Positions 26,770-35,836 of a stretch of DNA of 64,000 nucleotides are shown here, piece after piece. A program made the position numbers and the translations under genes. The DNA comes from Algicella marina. GTDB lineage: Bacteria > Pseudomonadota > Alphaproteobacteria > Rhodobacterales > Rhodobacteraceae. The notes beneath the pieces were generated by a model. It saw only the letters and a list, made by a program, of their open reading frames with translations. It did no database searches and was not told where the DNA came from. The stretch lies in contig NZ_CP046620.1 in assembly GCF_009931615.1 (NCBI RefSeq), positions 3,394,501-3,458,500 on the forward strand, given 5' to 3'. Position 1 is the stretch's first letter; every line of letters begins with the position of its first letter.

Positions 26770-28824
26770 ATGAATTCGCCGTCTGATCTGCTTTCCTCCG
26801 TTTTTGGTTTCGATGCCTTTCGCCCCGGACAGGGCGAGGTGGTAGAGGCCGTGGTGGCAGGGCGGAACGTGCTGGCGATCATGCCAACCGGAGGCGGAAA
26901 AAGCCTGTGTTACCAGTTACCTGCCCTCTGTCGGGAGGGGGTAACGGTCGTCGTTTCCCCGCTGATTGCGCTGATGCGCGATCAGGTGCGGGCGCTGCGT
27001 GCCGCCGGGGTGCAGGCGGGGGCGCTGACCTCGGGCAACACCGAGGAGGAGACGGAGGAAGTATTCGAGGCGCTGGACCGTGGCGCGCTGAAGCTTCTCT
27101 ACATGGCACCGGAGCGGCTGAGCCGGGCGGGTACGGGCAATCTGCTTTCGCGGGTCGGCGTGAAGCTGCTGGCCGTGGACGAGGCGCATTGCGTTTCCCA
27201 ATGGGGGCACGACTTCCGGCCCGATTACCTTGAAATCGGCCCGCTGGCGCAGCGTCTGAACTGTCAGGTGGCCGCATTCACAGCGACGGCTGATCCGGAG
27301 ACGCAGGAAGAGATCGTGGCGCGGCTTTTCCCCCGACGGCCGGAGGTGTTCCTGCGCGGCTTCGACCGGCCGAACCTGCATCTGGCCTTCGCCGCCAAGG
27401 ACGGACCGCGGGCGCAGGTGATGGATTTCGTGGCACGCCGTAAGGGTCTTTCAGGCATCGTCTATTGTTCCAGCCGTGCGAAGACCGAGACGTTGGCACA
27501 GGCGCTGAACGCCGCCGGGCACACGGCTCTGGCCTATCACGCCGGGCTGGAGGCGGAGGAGCGTCGGCTGGCGGAGACAAGGTTCCAGCGTGAGGACGGG
27601 CTGATCGTCTGCGCGACAGTTGCCTTCGGTATGGGTGTCGACAAGCCGGACATCCGCTACGTCGTCCATGCCGATCTGCCGAAGAGCATCGAGGCCTATT
27701 ACCAGGAGGTCGGCCGCGCCGGGCGGGACGGGGCACCGGCGGAGACCCTGACGCTGTTCGGGCCGGAAGACATCCGCTTGCGGCGGGCGCAGATCGACGA
27801 GGGGCTGGCCCCGGTGGAGCGCAAACAGGCGGATCACGCCCGGCTGAACGCACTGCTGGGGCTCGCGGAAAGTCCGGTATGCCGGCGCGTGCCGTTGTTG
27901 CGGTATTTTGGCGAGGAACGGGCTGGTGGTTGCGGTGGATGCGATATCTGCGCCGAACCGCCGGAGACATTCGACGCCAAGGATGCAGCGCGCAAGGCAT
28001 TCTCTGCCGTGTTGCGAACCGGGGAAAATTTCGGAGCCGGGCACCTCATCGACATCCTGCGCGGGCAGCGGACGGAGAAGGTGCTGGCGCGGGGCCATGA
28101 CCAGTTGCCGACATTCGGCTGCGGGCAGGAGTTCGCCAAGGGCGAATGGCAGGCGATATTCAGGCAGTTGATGGGGCTGGACCTATTGCGACCGGATGCG
28201 GCCCGGCATGGGGCGCTTCGCCTGACGGAAGCGGCGCGGCCTTTGTTGCGGGGCGAGGTGGAACTGACATTGCGGCGTGACAGCGTTGCAAAGGCCAAGG
28301 CGCGAAACCGGCCAGAGGCGGTGGCGTTGGTGGGCGAAGAGGATGAACCACTGCTCTCGGCGCTGAAGGCGAAACGGCGGGAACTGGCGGAGGCGGCAAA
28401 GGCGCCGGCCTACGTGATCTTCCCGGATCGGACGCTGGTAGAGATGGTGCATCGACGGCCGACGACGCTGGACCAGATGCGTGGCGTTTCCGGCGTGGGA
28501 GAGAAGAAGCTGGAAAAATTCGGCGCGATCTTTCTGGAAGTGCTGACGGGCGAGGGGCCGGGACGGGTGCATCCGCAACGCATGGCGCTGGCGGGGCGCG
28601 ATGCGGCAGCGACTTTTGATCGGCTGGAGCAAGCACAAGTTGCCCTGTCTCGGGGGGAAAGCGGGCTGGAGCCGTTCCTGAACTGCAACAAGACCACGCT
28701 GCGCAAGATCGCCGAAATGCGCCCGGGCACGCTGGAGGATCTGGCGTTGGTGCCGGGTATGGGAGCCGTAAAACTGGAGCGGTTTGGCTCGGCGTTCCTC
28801 GAAGCGCTGGACAGCGAGGGCTGA
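26770..28824 (+). CDS. recQ: ATP-dependent DNA helicase RecQ
   Basis: A 684-residue DNA-repair helicase unwinding 3' to 5'. Motifs: the RecQ-specific FGFDAFRPGQ, Walker A MPTGGGKSLCYQLPA, DEAH box VDEAHCVSQWGHDFRPDY, motif V/VI GMGVDKPDIRYVVHADLP and QEVGRAGRDG, and a zinc site with cysteines in CRRVP and GGCGGCDICAEP. A winged-helix domain follows and then two HRDC domains, LKAKRRELAEAAKAPAYVIF and LSRGESGLEPFLNCN, the second ending the protein. The double HRDC is common in alphaproteobacterial RecQ. Its stop is 10 bases from the convergent MHYT gene. Confidence 0.95.
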   Translation: MNSPSDLLSSVFGFDAFRPGQGEVVEAVVAGRNVLAIMPTGGGKSLCYQLPALCREGVTVVVSPLIALMRDQVRALRAAGVQAGALTSGNTEEETEEVFEALDRGALKLLYMAPERLSRAGTGNLLSRVGVKLLAVDEAHCVSQWGHDFRPDYLEIGPLAQRLNCQVAAFTATADPETQEEIVARLFPRRPEVFLRGFDRPNLHLAFAAKDGPRAQVMDFVARRKGLSGIVYCSSRAKTETLAQALNAAGHTALAYHAGLEAEERRLAETRFQREDGLIVCATVAFGMGVDKPDIRYVVHADLPKSIEAYYQEVGRAGRDGAPAETLTLFGPEDIRLRRAQIDEGLAPVERKQADHARLNALLGLAESPVCRRVPLLRYFGEERAGGCGGCDICAEPPETFDAKDAARKAFSAVLRTGENFGAGHLIDILRGQRTEKVLARGHDQLPTFGCGQEFAKGEWQAIFRQLMGLDLLRPDAARHGALRLTEAARPLLRGEVELTLRRDSVAKAKARNRPEAVALVGEEDEPLLSALKAKRRELAEAAKAPAYVIFPDRTLVEMVHRRPTTLDQMRGVSGVGEKKLEKFGAIFLEVLTGEGPGRVHPQRMALAGRDAAATFDRLEQAQVALSRGESGLEPFLNCNKTTLRKIAEMRPGTLEDLALVPGMGAVKLERFGSAFLEALDSEG

Positions 28825-28834
28825 GGTTCAGGGC

Positions 28835-30889
28835 CTAGCCGGCCGCCCGTTTGCGCCCGTCGGTGACCGATGCCAAATATCCTTCGATCCTGTCGGCCGG
28901 CATGGGCTTGGCGTAATAGTATCCCTGCACGCAATGGCAGTTTTCCCTGCGAAGAAATGCCAGTTCCTCTTCCGCCTCCACACCTTCGGCGAGAACGGGA
29001 ATTTCGAGTGACCTGCCGAGCAGTATAGTGGCGCGCACGATCGCGGCCTTCTGAGTGTTCGCATGCACACCGGCAATGAAGCTGCGGTCGATCTTGATCT
29101 TGTCGAAGGGAAATGCCTGCAGGGTTGCCAGCGAGGCATAACCGGTGCCAAAATCATCCATGGCGATGTGAACGCCCATGGCCTTGAGCATGGACATCGT
29201 GCGGGTCGCTTTTTCCTGATCCTCGATAAGGCTGACTTCCGTTATCTCGAGCTCCAGCCGCTCCGGCGCAAGCCGGGTTTCGATCAGGATGTCGGAGACT
29301 TCCTCGGCGAAGTCGGGTTGAACCAGTTGTTGCGGTGCGACGTTGATGGCGATCCCGAGCGGACGGGACCAGGACGCGGCCTCCCCACACGCCTCGCGCA
29401 GGACCCACCGCCCGATGTGGCGGATGAGGCCAGACTGTTCGGCAAGCGGGATGAAGCGCTCGGGCGAGACATGGCCTAGTGTCGGGTTTCGCCAGCGCAA
29501 CAACGCTTCGAATCCTGCCGTTTCCCCCGTGCGAATATCTGTCTGTGGTTGATAGTTGAGGGTAAATTCCTGCCGTTCCAGTGCATGGGTGAGAGCGGCA
29601 ACCAGCGCCAGCCGATCCTTGTTGTCCGCGTCCAGTTGCGGACTGAAATGCACGGTATCAAGATAGGCGTCGGCCTTGGCGCGGAACATTGCCAGTCCGG
29701 AGTGGCGGTTGACCTCAAGCAAATCGGTTCCATGCTCCGGACAGCAGGCGATACCGAAGCTGGCGGCGATTTCGAGCTGGGCTTCTCCATGTCGGAACGG
29801 GTTGGCCAGCAGGGTGCTGAGATCCCTCACTCTGGCGGAGATGATTGCAGGCGAGGCATGCCCGGCACAGACCAGAACGAATTCGTCACCGCCGCTGCGG
29901 GCCACGAAATCGCACGGCGTCTGCGTGGCCCTGAGCCTGTGGGAGAGTTCGGCGAGCAGCGCGTCACCGGCGGCATGGCCATAGAGATCGTTGATTGTCT
30001 TGAAGCCGTCTAGGTCGAAGGTGACGATGGCGACGCTGTCCACCCGCCCCTGGCGAACCTCTTCAGTCAGCGCGGCCAGGTACTCCATCAGGTGCGCACG
30101 GTTGGGCAGATCCGTCGTCATGTCATAGCGCCGGGCATGATCGAACCGGGCGCGGGCAGTTTTTGCTACCTGCATCTCGATGTTGAAGGCAGCAAAGCCC
30201 AGCAACAGGAAAAGGGCGTAGATGGCGAGTACCAGTCCGGCGAGAGTTGCGTCGGAGACAACTTTTGGCGGCACCGGCAGCGACAGGTCCGGCACCACTG
30301 TCATCGCCGCCATGCCGGTGAAATGCGTGCCCGCAATGGCCAGTGCCATGATCAGCATGGACGCCATATGGCAGAAGCGCGTCGTCGGATGGTTTATGCG
30401 GTTCATCATCAGGGCGCCGAATGTCAGGGCACAGATTACCGAGGTGGCAAGGTAGCCGTTGTGCCACTGTATTGTGCCCGTCAGTTGAAAGGCGGCCATG
30501 CCAGTATAATGGATGGCGAGGATCGCCGCCCCGAACAACCCGCCGCCGAGTTCCAGCCAGGGCCCACCACGGCTGAATGCGGCAACGCCCAGCGCGGCGG
30601 TGGTTCCGGCAAGCGCAATGAACAGCGACAGGGCCGTCAGCAAGGGCTCGTACCCGTGGGGCAGAGCCGGATCATAGGCGAGCATCGCAATGAAATGCGT
30701 GGCCCAGATGGTGGCGCCACCGATGAGACCGGCAAGCAGCACATGCAGGCGGCGGATGCGGGATTCGGCCTGCCGCGCGCGCAGAAACAGGCGGACGGTC
30801 AGGACAGAACCGAGGCCGCAGACCGCAAGCGCAATCACGAGCTGTGTGAAATCATGCTCCTGCGTTATGCAACCTATGACCTTCAGCAT
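28835..30889 (-). CDS. MHYT-GGDEF-EAL cyclic-di-GMP protein
   Basis: A 684-residue inner-membrane signalling protein. Residues 10-235 form seven helices with the MHYT sensor motifs (THFIAML, IHYTGMAAF, THFTGMAAMTV), the presumed copper- or gas-binding module. A GGDEF domain (about 260-420) keeps the catalytic signature SGGDEF and TDLPNRAHL and GIACCPEHG. An EAL domain (about 435-675) keeps FEALLRW, the EVSLIEDQEKA loop, DDFGTGYASLATL and KIDRSFI. Both domains look intact, so either synthesis or breakdown of cyclic-di-GMP is possible. It converges on recQ and is divergent from the sulfurtransferase. Confidence 0.93.
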   Translation of the reverse strand: MLKVIGCITQEHDFTQLVIALAVCGLGSVLTVRLFLRARQAESRIRRLHVLLAGLIGGATIWATHFIAMLAYDPALPHGYEPLLTALSLFIALAGTTAALGVAAFSRGGPWLELGGGLFGAAILAIHYTGMAAFQLTGTIQWHNGYLATSVICALTFGALMMNRINHPTTRFCHMASMLIMALAIAGTHFTGMAAMTVVPDLSLPVPPKVVSDATLAGLVLAIYALFLLLGFAAFNIEMQVAKTARARFDHARRYDMTTDLPNRAHLMEYLAALTEEVRQGRVDSVAIVTFDLDGFKTINDLYGHAAGDALLAELSHRLRATQTPCDFVARSGGDEFVLVCAGHASPAIISARVRDLSTLLANPFRHGEAQLEIAASFGIACCPEHGTDLLEVNRHSGLAMFRAKADAYLDTVHFSPQLDADNKDRLALVAALTHALERQEFTLNYQPQTDIRTGETAGFEALLRWRNPTLGHVSPERFIPLAEQSGLIRHIGRWVLREACGEAASWSRPLGIAINVAPQQLVQPDFAEEVSDILIETRLAPERLELEITEVSLIEDQEKATRTMSMLKAMGVHIAMDDFGTGYASLATLQAFPFDKIKIDRSFIAGVHANTQKAAIVRATILLGRSLEIPVLAEGVEAEEELAFLRRENCHCVQGYYYAKPMPADRIEGYLASVTDGRKRAAG

Positions 30890-31083
30890 CTGTGTCCTCT
30901 TGTCCCCGACAGACTAGAATCCTGCTGAATAAGAAGTGGTTAGTGGCGGACAGATCGGTGCCGCTTCCACCTAAAACTTGCCTTAAATCCCGCCAGAGCG
31001 GCGGACCTGCGGCTCCGCGCGTCTGTTGCAACCGGGCGGGCGGGGCGGTATTGCGGGTTAACACCGTTCCAGACAGGTAGATC

Positions 31084-31935
31084 ATGGCACAGGACGAATC
31101 CTCGAACCTCGTTTCCACTCGCTGGCTCGCCGATCATCTGAACGCGCCGGACGTACGCATTCTGGATGCCTCGTGGTATCTGCCGGCAGAAGGCCGCGAC
31201 GGCCGGGCCGAGTATGAGGCCGGGCATATTCCCGGTGCGCGATTCTTCGACATCGACGAAATCAGCGATACAGCCAGCGCCCTGCCGCATATGGCGCCGC
31301 CGGTGGAAAAGTTCATCAGCCGCATTCGCGCCATGGGCATCGGCGATGGCCACCGGGTGATCGTCTACGATGGTGCGGGCCTGTTTTCGGCCGCCCGTGT
31401 CTGGTGGCTGTTCCGGCTCTTCGGCAAGAGTGATGTGGCGGTGCTGGATGGCGGCCTGCCAAAGTGGAAGGCCGAGGGGCACCCGCTGGAGGACATGCCG
31501 CCGGTGATGCGCGACAGGCATTTCACCGCCCGCCGGGATGCGAGCAGGGTGAAGGATGTGACACAGGTGGCCGCCTCGGCCAAGCTGGGGGATTTCCAGA
31601 TCGTCGACGCCCGCTCTCCCGCCCGGTTCCGGGGTGAGGAGAAGGAGGCCAGGCCCGGTCTGCGCTCCGGCCATATTCCGGGCAGCAAGAACGTGTATTA
31701 CAAAGACCTGTTGAACGCCGATGGGACGATGGCCAACACCGGCTCCCTGCGTGCTGCGTTCGAGAAGGCTGGGGTCGATCTGGGCAAACCGGTTATCACC
31801 TCCTGCGGGTCCGGGGTGACGGCGGCGATCCTCAGTCTGGCGCTGGAGCAGCTTGGCCTGCACAACCACGCCCTCTACGATGGCTCCTGGGCCGAATGGG
31901 GCATGTATGGTGACCTGAAAGTCGAAACCGGATGA
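31084..31935 (+). CDS. sseA: 3-mercaptopyruvate sulfurtransferase
   Basis: A 283-residue two-domain rhodanese. The first, inactive domain ends near residue 140 (VRILDASWYLP, AGHIPGARFFDIDEISD). The second has RSGHIPGSKNVYY and the catalytic Cys241 in SCGSGVTAAIL, a loop fitting mercaptopyruvate rather than thiosulfate. It transfers sulfur from 3-mercaptopyruvate to thiol or cyanide acceptors. The stop overlaps the GNAT gene's ATG by four bases, so this heads a four-gene operon of amino-acid-related enzymes (31084-34601). Confidence 0.92.
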   Translation: MAQDESSNLVSTRWLADHLNAPDVRILDASWYLPAEGRDGRAEYEAGHIPGARFFDIDEISDTASALPHMAPPVEKFISRIRAMGIGDGHRVIVYDGAGLFSAARVWWLFRLFGKSDVAVLDGGLPKWKAEGHPLEDMPPVMRDRHFTARRDASRVKDVTQVAASAKLGDFQIVDARSPARFRGEEKEARPGLRSGHIPGSKNVYYKDLLNADGTMANTGSLRAAFEKAGVDLGKPVITSCGSGVTAAILSLALEQLGLHNHALYDGSWAEWGMYGDLKVETG

Positions 31936-32492
31936 GCGTGACGCCTGCGGGAACGGAGATCGACTATACGATCACCTACCTGGAGATGACGTCGCGACCG
32001 GGCTATGACCGTCCTTCGCTGCCCGCCGGGCCGCCGACGGCACTGATCGCCGCCCAGCAGCCACCTGTCTGGTACTTCCTGAATCTCTACGATGCCGTTG
32101 GCCGCGACTACGAATGGGATGACTGGCACCGGGCATCGGATGAGGAAAGGCGCGCCTTCGTGCAAGATCCGGAAGTGCGGCTCTTCACGCTGCTGCGCAC
32201 CGGCTGGCCGGCCGGGTTCTTCATGCTGGATACGCGGCATCAGGGGGTATGCGATCTTGCCTATTTCGGGCTGGTGCCGGAGGCAGTGGGCCACGGCCTC
32301 GGCCGCTACCTGCTGCAGACGGCGATCCATGCGGGCTGGGATCTGCCGGGGGTGGAGCGGATGTCGGTGAATACCTGCACGCTGGACCACCCCGCAGCTT
32401 TGGGCCTGTACCAGCGTTGCGGATTCGTGCCATACGAGCGGGAGACGAAGACCTGCATTTTGATGCGGGATCGAGTGACCCCGGAGAGCTGA
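31932..32492 (+). CDS. GNAT-family N-acetyltransferase
   Basis: A 186-residue acetyl-CoA-dependent transferase. The acetyl-CoA P-loop region LVPEAVGHGLGRYLLQTA follows the beta-4 strand DLAYFGLV, and the C-terminal MSVNTCTLDHPAALGLYQRCGFVPYER is the standard last part of the fold. The acceptor is unknown. The ATG overlaps the sulfurtransferase stop (ATGA); the aminotransferase starts one base after its stop region. Confidence 0.87.
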   Translation: MSVTPAGTEIDYTITYLEMTSRPGYDRPSLPAGPPTALIAAQQPPVWYFLNLYDAVGRDYEWDDWHRASDEERRAFVQDPEVRLFTLLRTGWPAGFFMLDTRHQGVCDLAYFGLVPEAVGHGLGRYLLQTAIHAGWDLPGVERMSVNTCTLDHPAALGLYQRCGFVPYERETKTCILMRDRVTPES

Positions 32493-32493
32493 G

Positions 32494-33675
32494 ATGCTGA
32501 AGAACCTGACGCCGCAACCGCCCGACAAGATCATCGAGATGATCGCCATGTACAAGGAAGACCCCCGCGACGGGAAGGTCGATCTTGGCGTCGGCGTCTA
32601 CAAGGACGAAGCGGGCCGAACGCCAGTGATGCGTGCGGTGAAGGCGGCGGAGAAGCGGCTTCTGGAGAGCCAGGACAGCAAGTCTTATGTTGGGCTCCTC
32701 GGAGATCTCGGCTTCGTGGACGAAATGCGCAAGCTGGTGCTCGGCGATGCCGTTCCGGCAGAGCGTGTGTCGGGGGCGCAGGCACCGGGCGGCACCGGGG
32801 CGATCCATCAGCTTCTGGAGCTTGTCAGAATGGCAAAGCCCGGCGCGACCGTCTGGTTCTCGGACCCGACATGGCCGAACCATCCGGCCATCGTGAAGCA
32901 TGTCGGCCTCAACGCGAAGACCTACCGCTATTTCGACGCGGAAACCTGCGAAGTCGATTTCGCGGGCATGATGGAGGATTTGGCGGGACTGGAAGCCGAT
33001 GACGTCGTGCTGATCCACGGCTGCTGCCACAACCCGACAGGTGCGAACCTCACGGCGGAGCAATTCGACAAGGTGACGGCTCTTCTGATCGAAAAGGGCG
33101 CGACGCCATTCATCGACTTTGCCTACCAGGGCTTCGGCGACGGGCTGGAGGAAGATGCGGCGAACGTGCGGGCGATGGCGGCGAAGGTGCCGCAGATGCT
33201 CATAGCCGCCTCCTGTTCCAAGAACTTCGGACTTTACCGTGACCGTGTGGGCGCGGCTTTCGTGATTGTCGGGCCGGATACGGAACTGGGCGTGGTGAAG
33301 GGCGCTATGGCCTCGCTCAACCGGCTCAACTTCTCCTTCCCGCCCGATCATGGCGCGAAAGTCGTGGAGATCATCCTGAAAGATCCGGAACTTCGGGCCG
33401 ACTGGGAAGCCGAACTGAAGGAAATGCGGGAACGGATGCTCGTGCTCCGGGCCGACATGGCTGACGCGCTGAAGCGCGAGACCAACTCCGACCGGTTCGA
33501 GTTCTTCCGCAAGCATCGCGGCATGTTCTCGCGCCTCGGCATATCCTCCGACGCCGTGCTCAAACTGCGGGCCGACAAGGGTATTTACATCGTCGGCGAC
33601 AGCCGTGTGAACGTCGCCGGCCTGCCGGGAGAGCGGATCGGCGAACTGGCAAAAGCGATCGCCGGCGCAGTATGA
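32494..33675 (+). CDS. Aromatic amino acid (class I) aminotransferase
   Basis: A 393-residue PLP enzyme of the AspC/TyrB branch. The PLP lysine is at SCSKNFGLYRDRVG (Lys243), with HNPTGANL (Asn180-Pro181) and IDFAYQGFGDG (Asp208) binding the cofactor. Segments KIIEMIAMYKEDPR and VDLGVGVYKDEAG are the family N-terminus. It would transaminate aspartate and/or aromatic amino acids; the narrow substrate is not readable. It lies one base after the GNAT stop, and its stop overlaps the ornithine cyclodeaminase-type gene (ATGA). Confidence 0.92.
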   Translation: MLKNLTPQPPDKIIEMIAMYKEDPRDGKVDLGVGVYKDEAGRTPVMRAVKAAEKRLLESQDSKSYVGLLGDLGFVDEMRKLVLGDAVPAERVSGAQAPGGTGAIHQLLELVRMAKPGATVWFSDPTWPNHPAIVKHVGLNAKTYRYFDAETCEVDFAGMMEDLAGLEADDVVLIHGCCHNPTGANLTAEQFDKVTALLIEKGATPFIDFAYQGFGDGLEEDAANVRAMAAKVPQMLIAASCSKNFGLYRDRVGAAFVIVGPDTELGVVKGAMASLNRLNFSFPPDHGAKVVEIILKDPELRADWEAELKEMRERMLVLRADMADALKRETNSDRFEFFRKHRGMFSRLGISSDAVLKLRADKGIYIVGDSRVNVAGLPGERIGELAKAIAGAV

Positions 33676-34601
33676 CTCCGGTCTTCCTGACGGCTGACAT
33701 GGTGGAGCCGCATCTGGACTGGATGCGGATCGCCGATGCGCTGCTGGAAGGGCACAGACGGCCAAAGGCCGACCTTGGTGACCAGTTTCTCTATCGTGGC
33801 GATGACACGTTCCTGTCCCGCTCCGCCTGGATCGACGGCATGGGCATCGCCGTCAAATCCGTTTCCGTGCTGCCGGACAACCCGGCCCGCAAACTGCCGA
33901 GCGTGCAGGGTGTGATGGTGTTGTTCGACGATGAAAGCGGTGCGGTGGAAGCGATCATCGACAGTGCACTGGTAACAAAGTGGAAAACGGCGGCGGACAG
34001 TATTCTCGGAGCCAGGCTGCTGGCGCGGAAGGATTCGAAGCGTTTGCTGATTGTCGGCACCGGTGCGGTGGCGGAGAGCCTCGTCGAAGCCTATCGCGCG
34101 CTCTATCCGGAGATCGACATCCATATCTGGGGACGCGACACGGCAAAGGCCGGCGCGATGGCCGAGCGGCTGGAAACGCATCTGGCCGGCTCTCTGGAAT
34201 CGGGCGTGCGGGGGGCGGACATCATTTCCACTGCGACAATGTCGCAGAAACCGCTGATCGAGGGGGCGTGGCTGAAGGAAGGCCAGCATCTGGACCTGAT
34301 CGGGGCTTTCACCGCGGACATGCGCGAGGTGGACAACGATTGCCTGCGACGAGCGCACATATTCGTCGACAGCCGCGAGACGACGATGGAGCATATCGGC
34401 GAGTTGAAGATTCCGCTCAACGAGGGCGTGATCACTGCCGACGATGTGCTGGGCGATTATTATGATCTGGCCGCCGATGCGCCGGGACGCACGGGTGACG
34501 ACGAGATCACATTACTAAAGAACGGCGGCGGGGCGCATCTTGATCTGATGACGGGACGCGCGCTTCTTGCCGCCTGGAAAGAGGCGGAAGCAGGCAGATA
34601 A
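33672..34601 (+). CDS. Ornithine cyclodeaminase/mu-crystallin-family protein
   Basis: A 309-residue NAD(P)-dependent protein. It shows the family N-terminal lobe (MVEPHLDWMRIADALLEGH), the KSVSVLPDNPARKLPSVQG region with the active-site Lys, the Rossmann turn VGTGAVAESLVEAYRALYP, and AFTADMREVDNDCLRRAHIFVD. Besides ornithine cyclodeaminase the family includes ketimine and proline-type reductases. Coupled to the aromatic aminotransferase. The last 95 bases overlap the end of the convergent P-loop kinase gene on the other strand, so one of the two termini may be unusual. Confidence 0.9.
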   Translation: MTPVFLTADMVEPHLDWMRIADALLEGHRRPKADLGDQFLYRGDDTFLSRSAWIDGMGIAVKSVSVLPDNPARKLPSVQGVMVLFDDESGAVEAIIDSALVTKWKTAADSILGARLLARKDSKRLLIVGTGAVAESLVEAYRALYPEIDIHIWGRDTAKAGAMAERLETHLAGSLESGVRGADIISTATMSQKPLIEGAWLKEGQHLDLIGAFTADMREVDNDCLRRAHIFVDSRETTMEHIGELKIPLNEGVITADDVLGDYYDLAADAPGRTGDDEITLLKNGGGAHLDLMTGRALLAAWKEAEAGR

Positions 34602-35079
34602 GCCGTGCCAGAGACGCTTCGGGCGACTGGCGGGCGGTGTCGATCCGCAGTGGGGGCGTCATCCAGCGATCGTAGGGCCGGGATTCCACTTCCGACCAGG
34701 TTGGCAGGCTTTGTCCCGGGAAGTCAGGGCGACGTTTTTCAACCCGCCGGCGATGCTCCATCCGGTCTGAACAGACAATCTCCACCTCGGCGAAAGGGCG
34801 CATGACGCGGGTGGCGCTGTCCCGGAACAGTTCGCGGGTTTCGAGGCTGGGATTGACGCTGTCGGTGATAACGGTGAGGCCGAGGCGAAGGTTTTCCTCG
34901 GCAATCTGGCAGGTCGTGCGATAGCCTGCGTCGCCCGGATGGTTGACGCCGAGCCGGGCATCCATGATTGCCGTTTCGATGCTGCTGACGCGCAGGTAAG
35001 CAGCGGAAAGATGGCTGGCCAACCCGCGGGCGAGTGTTGTCTTGCCGGTGCCGGGGAGGCCGGAGAAAATGATAAGCAT
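34507..35079 (-). CDS. P-loop kinase-like protein, tandem copy A
   Basis: A 190-residue ATPase. The Walker A motif GLPGTGKTT (residues 7-15) opens the protein. Later segments resemble small kinases: AAYLRVSSIETAI, ITDSVNPSLETRELFRDSA and RPFAEVEIVCSDR, with the basic loop EHRRRVEKRRPDFPGQ, which fits a lid region. This layout matches the AAA_33/zeta-like kinases that phosphorylate small molecules or tRNA; the substrate is unknown. Start at ATG 35079 is set by the P-loop; the 128 residues upstream are Pro/Arg-rich shadow. Its C-terminal 31 residues overlap the convergent gene and are not matched in copy B. Copy B lies 156 bases upstream. Confidence 0.8.
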   Translation of the reverse strand: MLIIFSGLPGTGKTTLARGLASHLSAAYLRVSSIETAIMDARLGVNHPGDAGYRTTCQIAEENLRLGLTVITDSVNPSLETRELFRDSATRVMRPFAEVEIVCSDRMEHRRRVEKRRPDFPGQSLPTWSEVESRPYDRWMTPPLRIDTARQSPEASLARLICLLPPLSRRQEARVPSSDQDAPRRRSLVM

Positions 35080-35234
35080 GGATACGCACCTCACGTCTGA
35101 AAAGGCCCGCCGGGGGTTGGCGGCAGTTTCAGATAGGCCGGTGAGCGTGCCGGAGCTTGGCCGATTCCAAGGTATTTTTGTGACCGACTGATTTATCGGG
35201 CCTTTTCGCGGGGCGGCTGCCCACAGACGACACT

Positions 35235-35768
35235 TCAGCTTTCCTGGGGTTCGCGGGCCGGGGTCGTTCGGTGGGGCAGCATCAGCAACAGGCGGGCGAG
35301 CGATGCCTCCGGTGTTTCCCCCGCAGTGTCGAGGCGGAGAGGGTTGTCGGGCCAGGGAATATAGTGGCGCTGTTCCACATCTGCCCACGTCGGTACGCGC
35401 TGGCCCGGAAGGTCGGGCCTGCGACCCTCCACCCGGTTGCGATGTTCGGTGCGGTCGGAACACACCACCTCGACCTCGGCGAAGGGTTTGCCGGCACGGG
35501 TGGCCGCATTGCGGTAGGCCTCACGGGTGAGCTCGATCGGGTTCACACTGTCGGCGATTACGGTGCGGCCGAGCGCGAGATTGTCCTCCGCCATGGCGCA
35601 GGCAGCGCGATAGCCGGCGTCCTTCAGGTCCGGTGCCCCTAGCGCCGCGCCGTTGATGCCCGCCTCGATGCTGTCAATCCGCAGGTAGACCGCACCCAGC
35701 CGATCCGCGAGAGCGCGGGCCAGGGTCGTCTTGCCACTGCCAGGCAGGCCGGAAAATATGATCAACAT
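35235..35768 (-). CDS. P-loop kinase-like protein, tandem copy B
   Basis: A 177-residue paralogue of the gene at 34507-35079. It shares Walker A GLPGSGKTT, VYLRIDSIEAGING, ADSVNPIELTREAYRNAAT, KPFAEVEVVCSDRTEHRNRVEGRRPDLPGQ, and the closing LRLDTAGETPEASLARLL. By eye the two are alike along nearly all their length, so this is a recent-looking tandem duplication on the same strand. ATG 35768 is preferred to 35795 because it precedes the strand leading to the P-loop, as in the other copy. Confidence 0.83.
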   Translation of the reverse strand: MLIIFSGLPGSGKTTLARALADRLGAVYLRIDSIEAGINGAALGAPDLKDAGYRAACAMAEDNLALGRTVIADSVNPIELTREAYRNAATRAGKPFAEVEVVCSDRTEHRNRVEGRRPDLPGQRVPTWADVEQRHYIPWPDNPLRLDTAGETPEASLARLLLMLPHRTTPAREPQES

Positions 35769-35836
35769 CGGCTCGATGTATCGCAAATCCGGCATCCGGA
35801 CAACAAATCCGGCAGCATTTGGCGAGAGTGGTGCGG

